From: Methanomicrobiales archaeon
Lineage (GTDB): Archaea; Halobacteriota; Methanomicrobia; Methanomicrobiales; Methanospirillaceae
Assembly (NCBI GenBank): GCA_026394715.1
Contig: JAPKXR010000219.1
Span: 1 to 53,378, forward strand
Reading direction: 5' to 3'
Length of the DNA: 53,378 bases
The notes beneath the pieces are model-generated. The model worked only from the letters and a program-made list of their open reading frames with translations. It was not told where the DNA came from and ran no database searches. Below are positions 36,001-44,392 of this stretch, one piece after another. The stretch's first letter is position 1, and the number at the start of each line of letters is the position of its first letter. The position numbers and the translations under genes are program-made.

Positions 36001-39000
36001 GGCGTCGTAATGCAAACTTCCGAACGGAGTGTCCCGTTGATAACGGCACCTTCGTAAGTCTGGTCAAACCATACAGCAGCCCCGTCAACATTCGAGTGGA
36101 CAAGGAAGTAACCTTTGTCTGAACAGGGCGGGTTTACAGTCACATTAATGAAATCGTAGGCAGATTTTGTGCTGTTACCTGCTGCGTTCGACACAGTCAG
36201 GGAGACCGTATAGAGACCGGGTGTTTCATATGAATAGGCCGGGTCCTTTTCCGTGGAGATATTGCCGTCTCCAAAGGTCCAGTTCCATGTAGTCGGGGGA
36301 CCGGTGGAGGTATCCGTAAACTGCACAAGCAGGGGGGCCGGGCCCTTTGTCTGGGTTGCGGAAAAATTCGACACTGGCTGGAGGGGTGCATCTGTAACGG
36401 TAATATAATTGGTTTTAACCATCGTATTGTTGTAACAGGCGCTGTTTGTAACATACAGGCTGACATTGTAGGTTCCGCGAGTTGAATAGGAATGGACAGG
36501 ATTTTCTTCGGTAGAGAAAATGCCATCGCCAAAGGACCAGTCCCAGGTATCTGCATGCCCGATACTAAGATCGGTAAACCCGACCTTCAGAGGTGCAGTC
36601 CCCGATGTCGTATTTCCGAGGAAATCTGCAATCAGCGGTTCTTTCGGAGCTGTAAGGTTCGCGTACAGGTCAACCGTCTCACCTTTGCCCGGGTAGCCCG
36701 TGATATTCTGTGTCAGCGGGAAGTACCCACATTTTTGAACGGTGAACCTCCTGTACGGTGACCCGGTTACGTATACCTCGACCAGAAGTGTCCCGTTGGT
36801 GATTGTCCCTTTTTCCCTGCTGTCAAATAGAACCGTTGCTCCCTCAACATTACTATGGATACGGTAGAACCCCTTGTCACCACCGATAGCCCCGATAACG
36901 GTGATATATCCATTTTTCACATTTGTGTCGGTCCCATATGCGTTACCGGCAGTCAGGCTTACGGTATAGGTACCTGGGCTTGTGTAGGTATGGACCGGGT
37001 CCTGTACTGTTGACGTCACACCGTCACCGAAGTTCCAGCTCCAGGAGGCCGGGTGCCCGGTGGAGAGATCCGTGAACCTGATGGTAGCTTCCCTGAACCC
37101 GGACGTGGTATTCGCCGAGAAATCAGCAACCGGCGGCCCGGGTGGAATGAACTGGTCACTTAAGACAACAACATATCCACCAAGCACTCCCGGTGGCATC
37201 GGGAACGGGTTGACCATTGGGAAATTGGTTGAACTCGTGTCACCCGCAATATAGGCATTTCCCTTGTTATCAGCAGCGATTGCATAACCCGGATCGCGAC
37301 CATTACCTCCCAGGTAGGTCACATAATCGAATGCCTGCCCGGTAGTCCCAAGTTTCGCCACGAACGCGTCTGATGTGCCACCACCGTACCTGGGCTGGTA
37401 GGGGTTCACGACCGGAAAGGCCAGTGAGTAGGTCCAACCGGTAATATAGGCATCACCGTTGCTGTTCAGAGCAATACCTGTGCCCCTGTCAACCCCTGTT
37501 CCCCCAAGGTACGTTGAATAGAATAACTGTGAACAGTCCTGATTTATTTTTAATACGAATGCGTCAAGTGCACCACCAAGGTGTGACTGTGCAGCGTTTT
37601 TTATTGGAAAATTGGGGGAACCCGTGGCGCCTGTGATATAGGCATTTCCGGCGGGGTCGATAGCCACAGAAGCGCCACTATCATACCCGGACCCACCGAT
37701 ATAGGTTGAATAAACAGCTGAACCTCCGTTGGGTGCAATTTTAATTAGATATGCGTCCCCATTCCCCCCATTTTTAGTCTGGTAGGCATTAATGACGGGG
37801 AAACCTTTTACAGAATACGTCTCGCCGGTGACAAATGCATTGCCAACGCTGTCCACGGCAATTCCGGCACCCGTGGTTGGCCCTCCATTTCCACAGAGGT
37901 ACCCAGAGTAGACGAGTTTCGATCCCGAGGACTCAATCTTTGAAACAAATGCGGCCTGGGATCCGATCAACCCTGATGGATGAAATTCGTCAATGGTCGG
38001 AAAATCAGGAGACGACGTTGTTCCTGTGATATATGCGTTATTTTGCGGATCGATTGCAATTGCGTTTCCGTTATCGGTCCCTGACCCTCCAATATAAGTT
38101 GAGTAAAGAATCGTATCGCCTGAAGGACCCAGTTCAAGGACAAACGCATTGGTGGCCCCTCTCAGGTATCCCTGTAGTGGCTGGACTGTCGGGAAGTCGG
38201 ATGAACTGGTTGAACCGGTGAGGAATGCATTGCGATTTTGATCGAGGACTATTCCTGCAGCACTGTCGTCCCCGCTACCGCCAAGGTAGGCAATATATAC
38301 GGGAGCAGAACCATCGGGGTTAATTTTTACAACAATCGCATCTGTTCCCGCACTATCGGCCGCTTCACCTGAACCCAGAAGCGTAAACCCGGTATAGGTC
38401 TTTCCGGCAACGTATGCATTTCCATCCGAATCCTTTGTAATGGCATTCGCATCGGCCACACCAATTCCTGCAAGGTATATCCCGTATTTCATTACCGGGT
38501 CTATTACGAGTGGCTGACTTCTGTCATAACCCGACACATCGAACCCGACTTCATTTACTGACAATAATTTGTAGTTGATGATAACCGGCACTTTCCGGCC
38601 ACTGATCATCTGATATGCATCTGGTGCAAGTTCCGTGAATGGACCTGAACGGGTGGAAACAATCAGGGACCCGCCATTTCCTTTGGCAATACTGGCAACA
38701 CCATCATATTGTATCCGTATGTTGGCGGGGTCACCTTGTGATCCAATTACAAATTCACTTTTCAGATCCCCGTTGGTCCCCTCATAGGTCAGGTCAATGC
38801 CCGGATAGAGGTCATGATACGTGATTCCCTGGTAGGTATCGACATTGGTAATCCAGTTATTCCGGTTATTGCCAATAAAGAAATTAACCTTCCCTAAGAG
38901 GGGTTTTATCCCCTCAACTACCGGTGCAGCACTCGCCCCGACAAACTGGTGGGAGAATACTATTGTGCTTCCCCCAGGGACATCAGGCTGAGAGAGCACA

Positions 39001-39368
39001 AACACGGTTTTTTGATTGGTGAAGAAAATAGACCCGCTTTCCGAGACGATCTCGAACCGTACCCCTTCACCGGCCTGCCCCGCATTCCTGATAAACTGCA
39101 CAGGCATTGGCTTTATCCAGCTGCTGGATGGAGCCTTGACATTATCCACATCTGAAACCAGTATTTCTGATTCGTCACCGATCCCGGTTATTGACTGGAC
39201 CGGTAGATTAAACGGTGAAGATATGTTTATCCCCCCGCTTTCAGTCCCTTTCGTAATGAAGGGGTAATTCGTAGCCTTCACATCGTCTGCTGCCGCTGCT
39301 GACAGTGAGAGGATGCCAATGACCAGGACTACCGCAAGAAACGCAATCTTTAGCCCTTTCGTTCGCAT
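33039..39368 (-). CDS. Giant cell-surface protein: SBBP propeller, 8 PKD domains, InlB-type repeats, C-terminal membrane anchor
   Basis: A 2109-residue secreted, membrane-anchored protein. A signal peptide ends near residue 27 (LSAAAADD). Residues ~75-290 match the domain that precedes SBBP propellers; ~293-740 hold about eight SBBP repeats (YLGGSG...NAYITG). Residues ~743-1668 contain eight PKD domains (W-x-FGDG motifs), with three PEGA-like inserts (HSNVDGA) between them. Four divergent InlB-B repeats follow (~1672-1965), then 17 glycines (1972-1988), a Thr/Pro stalk, one membrane helix and a basic KRRK tail. Many NxT/S sites suggest glycosylation. The ATG at 39368 is chosen because the signal peptide starts there and a TATA-like ttaaatact lies at 39401-39409, giving a leader of about ten bases. 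Probably an S-layer-associated adhesin. Confidence 0.9.
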   Translation of the reverse strand: MRTKGLKIAFLAVVLVIGILSLSAAAADDVKATNYPFITKGTESGGINISSPFNLPVQSITGIGDESEILVSDVDNVKAPSSSWIKPMPVQFIRNAGQAGEGVRFEIVSESGSIFFTNQKTVFVLSQPDVPGGSTIVFSHQFVGASAAPVVEGIKPLLGKVNFFIGNNRNNWITNVDTYQGITYHDLYPGIDLTYEGTNGDLKSEFVIGSQGDPANIRIQYDGVASIAKGNGGSLIVSTRSGPFTELAPDAYQMISGRKVPVIINYKLLSVNEVGFDVSGYDRSQPLVIDPVMKYGIYLAGIGVADANAITKDSDGNAYVAGKTYTGFTLLGSGEAADSAGTDAIVVKINPDGSAPVYIAYLGGSGDDSAAGIVLDQNRNAFLTGSTSSSDFPTVQPLQGYLRGATNAFVLELGPSGDTILYSTYIGGSGTDNGNAIAIDPQNNAYITGTTSSPDFPTIDEFHPSGLIGSQAAFVSKIESSGSKLVYSGYLCGNGGPTTGAGIAVDSVGNAFVTGETYSVKGFPVINAYQTKNGGNGDAYLIKIAPNGGSAVYSTYIGGSGYDSGASVAIDPAGNAYITGATGSPNFPIKNAAQSHLGGALDAFVLKINQDCSQLFYSTYLGGTGVDRGTGIALNSNGDAYITGWTYSLAFPVVNPYQPRYGGGTSDAFVAKLGTTGQAFDYVTYLGGNGRDPGYAIAADNKGNAYIAGDTSSTNFPMVNPFPMPPGVLGGYVVVLSDQFIPPGPPVADFSANTTSGFREATIRFTDLSTGHPASWSWNFGDGVTSTVQDPVHTYTSPGTYTVSLTAGNAYGTDTNVKNGYITVIGAIGGDKGFYRIHSNVEGATVLFDSREKGTITNGTLLVEVYVTGSPYRRFTVQKCGYFPLTQNITGYPGKGETVDLYANLTAPKEPLIADFLGNTTSGTAPLKVGFTDLSIGHADTWDWSFGDGIFSTEENPVHSYSTRGTYNVSLYVTNSACYNNTMVKTNYITVTDAPLQPVSNFSATQTKGPAPLLVQFTDTSTGPPTTWNWTFGDGNISTEKDPAYSYETPGLYTVSLTVSNAAGNSTKSAYDFINVTVNPPCSDKGYFLVHSNVDGAAVWFDQTYEGAVINGTLRSEVCITTPHFSAITVDNTGYYPLVQNITQYPEKGQTIDIYANLTPVGVPPVANFTVNETRGMKPLTVQFTDLSTESPTNWSWDFGDTTTSNDQDPVHTYNSYGFFTVTLTVSNSTGTGTLVKPDYILVERGIVIDSAYFRIHSNVDGAEVYFNNDWYEGKIENGTLLVKTCTSCTPVWSFTVKKCGYFTLTQNNTRYPAKDETVDLYANLTAPEEPLIADFIGNITSGTAPLVVGFTDHSIGVPETWNWSFGDGMYSEEQDPVHEYTAAGAYNVSLYVTNTACQNNTRVKTGYITVTDVPVPPVAMFNAQPRTGGPPLTVQFTDLSTGNPAMWYWTFGDGSTSTKQNPTYSYYNQGSYNISLTVSNEAGNDTIEIWNYIDTSGGPTPPPIADFTSNVTSGFTPLSVQFTDQSIGYVQVREWNFGDGSPLSTEQNPVHFYTTTGRFNVSLYVQNSAGSMVWTRPGYITVSKQVGPVAGFTTNTTSGLVPLTVMFTDTSTGSPASWHWNFGGNSSSSEQNPVHTYELPGNYTVSLVVSNAYGSDQVVKPDLINVHVEPLLFTIDATAGPNGSINPSGSQTVREGESLAFSIIPDTSYTVMDVRVDGESNGPVTSYTFTNVKDNHRIEATFRSTAGKAYNITASAWANGIISPAGIVPVTEGADRTFTFTPSTGYLVSNVLVDSQPVEQRTSYTFVNVTTDHTIIASFARDSYQIVSTAGINGTIQPGGTTVVAFGGTKNYTLTPESGYRVDDVLVDSVSIGAQPTYQFANVQDNHTIYGSFTEDVYYLTATWFGSGSVTPGGIIRVLPGSSKIFEIRPANGYYISDVVVDGTSVGAVVSYKFEDIQASHTIAAAFASSGGGGGGGGGGGGGGGGGFIAPEATTSAPTTVPTTIPTTIYGVEVQKSGTEASGTTLSGSSNVITSTVTPTLTRLPVTQVTTSPAVVTKPPSGPAPIWSKVPMNLLLMAVIILIIVVIGIVGYYLYKRRKAQDQFFDQK

Positions 39369-39890
39369 AAAAACCACAGTGCTTTGAGATTGAATAGGAA
39401 AGTATTTAAGGGTAATGTCGAGTCTACGATTCCAGGGTTCATCGTTCACCTCCAAATCCCCGGAATCGTAATTAACCACCATGCAGGAGAGATGCAATAT
39501 CCTGGCCAATTTCGCCTTAGGTATCCTTGAAAATCTAAATTAAACGGTAATATCCGGCAATAATCATGGAAATAATGTATTTGTAATAAATTATATAATA
39601 TGATTATTAATAATGCTGCAATTATTCTCATCAGGGATACCATTCTGCAGGGACCGGTAAAGAACTTGCATCACGCGGGTATCCGGGTAACAGGGCCCTG
39701 ATAGTTGCCTTCAGCATAATGGATATCACCTGACACCGAAGATAGTACACCAAGCAATGAACGGAATGAACAGTAAGGTCCACCCTGCAGATCAACGGCT
39801 ACGTCATTGTTCCTTTACGATAGGTACACGGATTGCCCGTTCCACTCCGTGTGCGTACTGCAACAATGCATACCCCGGGAGACCACGGAC
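39369..39890. other. Divergent promoter region between surface protein and Rpap genes
   Basis: The left end carries the promoter of the giant surface protein. An AT-rich tract at about 39575-39620 (aattatataatatg-type) may serve rightward transcription. No gene seen. Confidence 0.5.
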
Positions 39891-40661
39891 ATGACGGCAC
39901 TTACCCGGGTTTTTGCGGGTGAATTGTCAGGGACTACCCTGCAACAGCCTTCCGGATCAAAACAGTTTCCGCAACGAATGATTACACCTACCGGTGCGTG
40001 TGGTCCCTACCTGTTCCTGGCTGGTGCATTGACCCGCGTAGAAAAAGTTCAGGGAGAAGTCCTGCTGGCCTGGGTGGCTGACCCCACCGGGACCTTCAAG
40101 CTTTCCGCAGGTAAGCAGGAAGAGGAAGTAGTTGAAGTCCTTGAACAGGCAGAACCACCAGTTTTTGTCCTGGTTACGGGGGAGGCACAGGTTTCACGTA
40201 GCCCTAAAAAAGGAGTTATTATCAGGCCGCTGACAATCAGGACTGTTGACCGGGTGACCCGCGACTCCTGGATTATCGTCACGGCCGGACAAACACTGGC
40301 ACGTCTTGAGATTCTGGAGAAGGCAATTCGGAATGGGTCGGAGGACCAGGTAATCAGGCAGGCGATCAATCATTACCACGTGGACACCTCCCAAATCAGG
40401 TCGCTTGTCGTCATGGTTGAAGGGGCCCTGTCAAAAGTTGAACGTGTCCCCGGAGGTGCAATCAAAGCCCCGGACCCACGGGAAGTTCTGCTTGATCTAA
40501 TACAGACCCACAGCGGACCGAAGGGTGTCAGTATATCGGAACTGCTCCCCCTTGCAGCCAGGAAGGGGATCCGCGAGGAACAGGTCATTATCACCATCAG
40601 GCAACTCGTGGAAGAGGATGAATGCTACCAGCCTGCTGCAGGTGCGGTAAAACTGTTATGA
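39891..40661 (+). CDS. RPA-associated protein (Rpap, COG3390-type)
   Basis: A 256-residue protein. Residues ~10-120 are an OB fold (RVFAGELSG, ITPTGACGPYLFLAGALTRVE, VADPTGTFKL); the C-terminal ~70 residues form a winged-helix-like region ending in VKLL. This matches the RPA-associated proteins that haloarchaea encode next to RPA and a calcineurin-type phosphoesterase. Here the phosphoesterase follows with an ATGA overlap, but no RPA gene is adjacent. The ATG at 39891 has GGGAG nine bases upstream; a more upstream start gives a Cys-rich unlikely extension. Confidence 0.8.
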   Translation: MTALTRVFAGELSGTTLQQPSGSKQFPQRMITPTGACGPYLFLAGALTRVEKVQGEVLLAWVADPTGTFKLSAGKQEEEVVEVLEQAEPPVFVLVTGEAQVSRSPKKGVIIRPLTIRTVDRVTRDSWIIVTAGQTLARLEILEKAIRNGSEDQVIRQAINHYHVDTSQIRSLVVMVEGALSKVERVPGGAIKAPDPREVLLDLIQTHSGPKGVSISELLPLAARKGIREEQVIITIRQLVEEDECYQPAAGAVKLL

Positions 40662-41632
40662 ACCTTGAATTTATTGAGTCCGGCCCAGCCCTTCTTGTTC
40701 GCAACACAAAAGATGTGCTGGTCATCGCGGACCTCCACCTGGGGATTGAGTCAGACCTTGCACGTCATGGTATCCATTTTAAAAGTCGAAGCCGCCAGCG
40801 ACAGCAAAAAGTTATCGCGTGCATCCGGGAGACAGACCCGGATATCGTCCTTCTCCTGGGGGATGTAAAACACAGTATACCACAGACGACACGGCAGGAA
40901 TATCGTGAGTTACCTGACCTGCTTCATTCACTCCGGGCATTATCCCAGCTCATGCTGATGCCGGGGAACCATGATCCCGGGATAGAACGGTTCCTTGACA
41001 AAGGGGAACTGTTGCCAAAAGAGGGGGCACTGGTAGACGGTACCGGTTACCTGCATGGTCATACCTACCCGGATCCTTCCCTTGAGGGGCGCCTGATCAT
41101 CTGCGGCCACCACCACCCTCTTGTATGCCTCCGGGACGATGTCGGGTGCTCACTCCGTGCGCCAGCCTACCTTTTTGCAAAAATCGGGGAGGAATGTTTC
41201 ACGAGAGGGGCGTCTTCGGACCGCACGGGGCAGGGTTGCCATCCTCCTGTATCTGAACAAAACCGATCTCACGCCCTGCCTTTTGAAGACCCAGAAATCA
41301 GGGCCCCGCGGAGAAAAAAGAAGGCCCCACAATCATCTCCTGCACGAACCGGTCTTCCGAACAGGATGGGTCCTGGCCAGCCTCACCATGAAGGTATGGC
41401 CTGGCCCGAACCTCCGGAGGGAGCCGTACCGGGAGAACATATACGTTCCGGAACAAGGGCCCTGTTTATGCCGGCATTCAATGAATTGTCCGGGTTCGAT
41501 GTACTGAAGATTGCCGGTTCACCAACCTCCCCGTTATCGCGGTACATGGACAGGGAATCATGCGAAATCTACCTGGCTGATGGGACATATATCGGGCCCC
41601 TCTCGTCGGTGGAGGAATATGACTCCGGCTGA
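40658..41632 (+). CDS. Calcineurin-like phosphoesterase (RPE/COG1407-type)
   Basis: A 324-residue metallophosphoesterase with ADLHLG, LLGD, GNHD and CGHHHP metal motifs, and the C-terminal FMPAFNELSGFDV ... YLADGTYIGPL typical of the COG1407 group. Between the core and this tail is an insertion of about 65-80 residues rich in Pro, Arg and Lys (from about 190 to 270), making it longer than usual family members. It starts inside the Rpap stop (ATGA) and overlaps the helicase start by 14 bases. DNA repair or processing with Rpap is likely by context. Confidence 0.83.
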   Translation: MNLEFIESGPALLVRNTKDVLVIADLHLGIESDLARHGIHFKSRSRQRQQKVIACIRETDPDIVLLLGDVKHSIPQTTRQEYRELPDLLHSLRALSQLMLMPGNHDPGIERFLDKGELLPKEGALVDGTGYLHGHTYPDPSLEGRLIICGHHHPLVCLRDDVGCSLRAPAYLFAKIGEECFTRGASSDRTGQGCHPPVSEQNRSHALPFEDPEIRAPRRKKKAPQSSPARTGLPNRMGPGQPHHEGMAWPEPPEGAVPGEHIRSGTRALFMPAFNELSGFDVLKIAGSPTSPLSRYMDRESCEIYLADGTYIGPLSSVEEYDSG

Positions 41633-44312
41633 CCTCCTCGACCAGCGCATCAGGGAATGCATCCGGAAACGGGGTTTCTCAGATCTTTCCGAGGTGCAGA
41701 CCCAGGCCATCCCACGTGTCCTTTCAGGGGAACACGTGGTCCTCATCGCGCCAACCGGGACCGGGAAAACTGAGAGTGCGATGCTCCCCGTATTCAACAG
41801 TATGCTGTCCCTGCCCGGGGGTGGTTTTAAGGTACTCTACATTACCCCGCTCCGGGCGCTGAACAGGGACATGCTCCAGCGGCTCGAATGGTGGTGTCAT
41901 GAGCTTGGTTTTTCTGTGGGGGTGCGCCACGGGGATACTACCACCACAGACCGGAGAAAACAGGCCCTTTCACCCCCGGACCTATTAATTACCACGCCTG
42001 AGACCATCCAGGCACTATTTATGGGGAAAATTCTCAGAAACCACTTAAAAAATATCCGTTTTGTCGTCGTTGATGAAATCCACGAGCTGGCCGGGAGTAA
42101 ACGGGGAATACAACTCGCGGTGGCTCTTGAACGGCTGGTGGAGTATGCAGGGGAATTCCAGCGACTGGGACTATCTGCGACGGTCGGCAACCCCCGGGAT
42201 GTTGGCCGTTACCTTTGCGGACAGCGCCCGTTCTCACTTGTACAGGTCCCGGTCGCGAAACACCTTGAGATCGGGGTAGAGTATATTGGTGATAAATTTG
42301 ATAACCAGGCAGAATCTGTAGGCAGATCAATCGGTTCCCATAAATCTACCCTTGTTTTCACCAATACCCGTGTCACGGCAGAAGCACTGGGCCACGCCCT
42401 GTATGCCAGAGGTGATGTGGAAGTGCATCACGGCTCACTTTCACGGGAGATACGGATCGAGGCCGAGGAAAAGTTCAAAGAAGGCCGGATAAAGGCGCTG
42501 ATCTGCACATCTTCGATGGAACTCGGGATTGATATCGGGCATGTTGATCACGTCATTCAATTCGGCTCACCCCGTGAAGTCGCACGGCTGGTCCAGAGAG
42601 TTGGACGGGCCGGGCACCAGTTGAACACTGTTTCCCGGGGCACAGTCTTTGCAACCGGGTTTGATGACCTGCTCGAGTCACTCGTTATCTCCCGGAAGGC
42701 CAAGGCAAACGAGATAGAGCCGATTCGCATCCCGAAAGACGCTGCGGATGTCCTCGCAAACCAGGTGGCTGCGATGGCAGTAGAATATGGGGAAATCCAG
42801 AAATCGAGAATCGGAACGATTATCGGGAGGAGTTCCGTTTTTTCCGGGGGGTCTGACTTCCTTTCACGGGTATGCGACCAGATGGAAGACCACCGGTTGA
42901 TCAGGCTCGATGGTGACCGGGTAATTACAACGTCCCGTGCCCGGCGCTACCTGTCCGGTAACCTCTCGATGATCCATGACGAGCGGAAGATGCCGGTCTT
43001 TGACATGGTCTCGCGGAAGACTGTCGGCACGCTGGATGAGTCTTTTGTCGTCGGATGGATCTACACAGGGGCGGTATTTATTACAAAGGGCCAGCTCTGG
43101 CGGGTCCTTGATATTGAAGACGGAAGGATTACCGTGGAACCTGCGAAGTTTTCCAAAGGAGAATTGCCTTCGTGGGAGGGAGAGCAGATACCCGTCCCCT
43201 TTGAGGTTGCCCGTGAACAGGGGCGTCTCCGGAGGACACGTGATATTTGCTCATATTCAGGTGACCCAAATGTCTGCCGCTATGTTACGTGGTTCCTTTC
43301 AGAGATGGACAAAAACAGGTCTGTTGTACCGACTGACGAGTGCATTACCCTTGAAAACGCCCCGGAAGGTGTAGTGTTGAACCTCTGTGCAGGCCATAAA
43401 GCAAATGAGGCACTTGCGCGCGTCCTGTCCATTCTCATTTCTGCCCGGTATGGCACAACAGTAGGAATTGAAATCGATGCCTACCGGGCACTAATCAGGT
43501 TACCCTTGACAATCAGGGCCGCCGATGTGAAAGAGGTCCTCATGACACTTGAGCCTGCACACATCAGGGGAATACTTGGGATCGCTCTCAAACGCACGGC
43601 TCTTTTCAAGTGGAAACTGGTACAGATAGCGAAAAAATTCGGGGCAATCGACCCGGACGCAGACTATGAAAGGCTCTCAATTCATCGTCTTACCGGGATG
43701 TTTGAAGATACCGTCATCCAGGATGAGGCCTACCGCGAACTATTCTCGGTATACATGGACGTGGACAGTGCCGCCACTATTGTTGAAGACGTCCATTCCG
43801 GAAAAATTCAGGTGCATACGGGACCGATAAGCATACTTGGGGCGGAGGCCATGTTCACCTCCTCAAAAGACCAGATCCCACCCCCAACAGCAGACCAGGC
43901 CGTCATATCCACTCTCAAACGCCGTCTCATGCAGCAGGATGTGTTTCTTGCATGTATGAACTGCCGAAAATGGAAAAGTAAGACAACCGTCGAAAGGGTG
44001 GCAGACAAACCTCTATGCCCGCTCTGCAATGCCCGCCTTATCGCTGTGCTCAAACCCTGGGATGAACAACTCTATGCCGTAGCTAATAAGCAGAAAAAAA
44101 CTGATGAGGAACGAGCGGTCGAAATACGGCTGCTCCGGAACGCTAATATCGTCCTTTCAAGCGGGAAAAAGGCAGTCATCGCACTTGCAGGTAAAGGTGT
44201 CGGCCCTGAACATGCATCGAGGATCCTCTCGACGCTGTCTGAAGATGATGCATTCTACCGGGAAATACTGAAAGCCGAAAGAAATTTCATCAGGACTCAC
44301 CGCTACTGGTAA
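41619..44312 (+). CDS. Lhr-type superfamily 2 DNA/RNA helicase
   Basis: An 897-residue large helicase-related protein: Q-motif region FSDLSEVQTQAIP, Walker A APTGTGKT (about 44-51), DEIH box in VVDEIHELAG, motif VI QRVGRAGH, followed by the Lhr winged-helix and core region. Near residue 775-800 lie CMNC and CPLC, a zinc-binding pair. Lhr-type helicases act in DNA repair or RNA metabolism. The ATG at 41619 follows GGAGGAAT inside the phosphoesterase gene, so Rpap, phosphoesterase and helicase form one operon. Confidence 0.9.
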   Translation: MTPADLLDQRIRECIRKRGFSDLSEVQTQAIPRVLSGEHVVLIAPTGTGKTESAMLPVFNSMLSLPGGGFKVLYITPLRALNRDMLQRLEWWCHELGFSVGVRHGDTTTTDRRKQALSPPDLLITTPETIQALFMGKILRNHLKNIRFVVVDEIHELAGSKRGIQLAVALERLVEYAGEFQRLGLSATVGNPRDVGRYLCGQRPFSLVQVPVAKHLEIGVEYIGDKFDNQAESVGRSIGSHKSTLVFTNTRVTAEALGHALYARGDVEVHHGSLSREIRIEAEEKFKEGRIKALICTSSMELGIDIGHVDHVIQFGSPREVARLVQRVGRAGHQLNTVSRGTVFATGFDDLLESLVISRKAKANEIEPIRIPKDAADVLANQVAAMAVEYGEIQKSRIGTIIGRSSVFSGGSDFLSRVCDQMEDHRLIRLDGDRVITTSRARRYLSGNLSMIHDERKMPVFDMVSRKTVGTLDESFVVGWIYTGAVFITKGQLWRVLDIEDGRITVEPAKFSKGELPSWEGEQIPVPFEVAREQGRLRRTRDICSYSGDPNVCRYVTWFLSEMDKNRSVVPTDECITLENAPEGVVLNLCAGHKANEALARVLSILISARYGTTVGIEIDAYRALIRLPLTIRAADVKEVLMTLEPAHIRGILGIALKRTALFKWKLVQIAKKFGAIDPDADYERLSIHRLTGMFEDTVIQDEAYRELFSVYMDVDSAATIVEDVHSGKIQVHTGPISILGAEAMFTSSKDQIPPPTADQAVISTLKRRLMQQDVFLACMNCRKWKSKTTVERVADKPLCPLCNARLIAVLKPWDEQLYAVANKQKKTDEERAVEIRLLRNANIVLSSGKKAVIALAGKGVGPEHASRILSTLSEDDAFYREILKAERNFIRTHRYW

Positions 44313-44392
44313 ATTGTTCCCGGCACTGCTGTTCCTATCCACGTGTTTAAATTTCCCGGCATGGAATAACAGTCAGGAACATCCGCGAAGTA

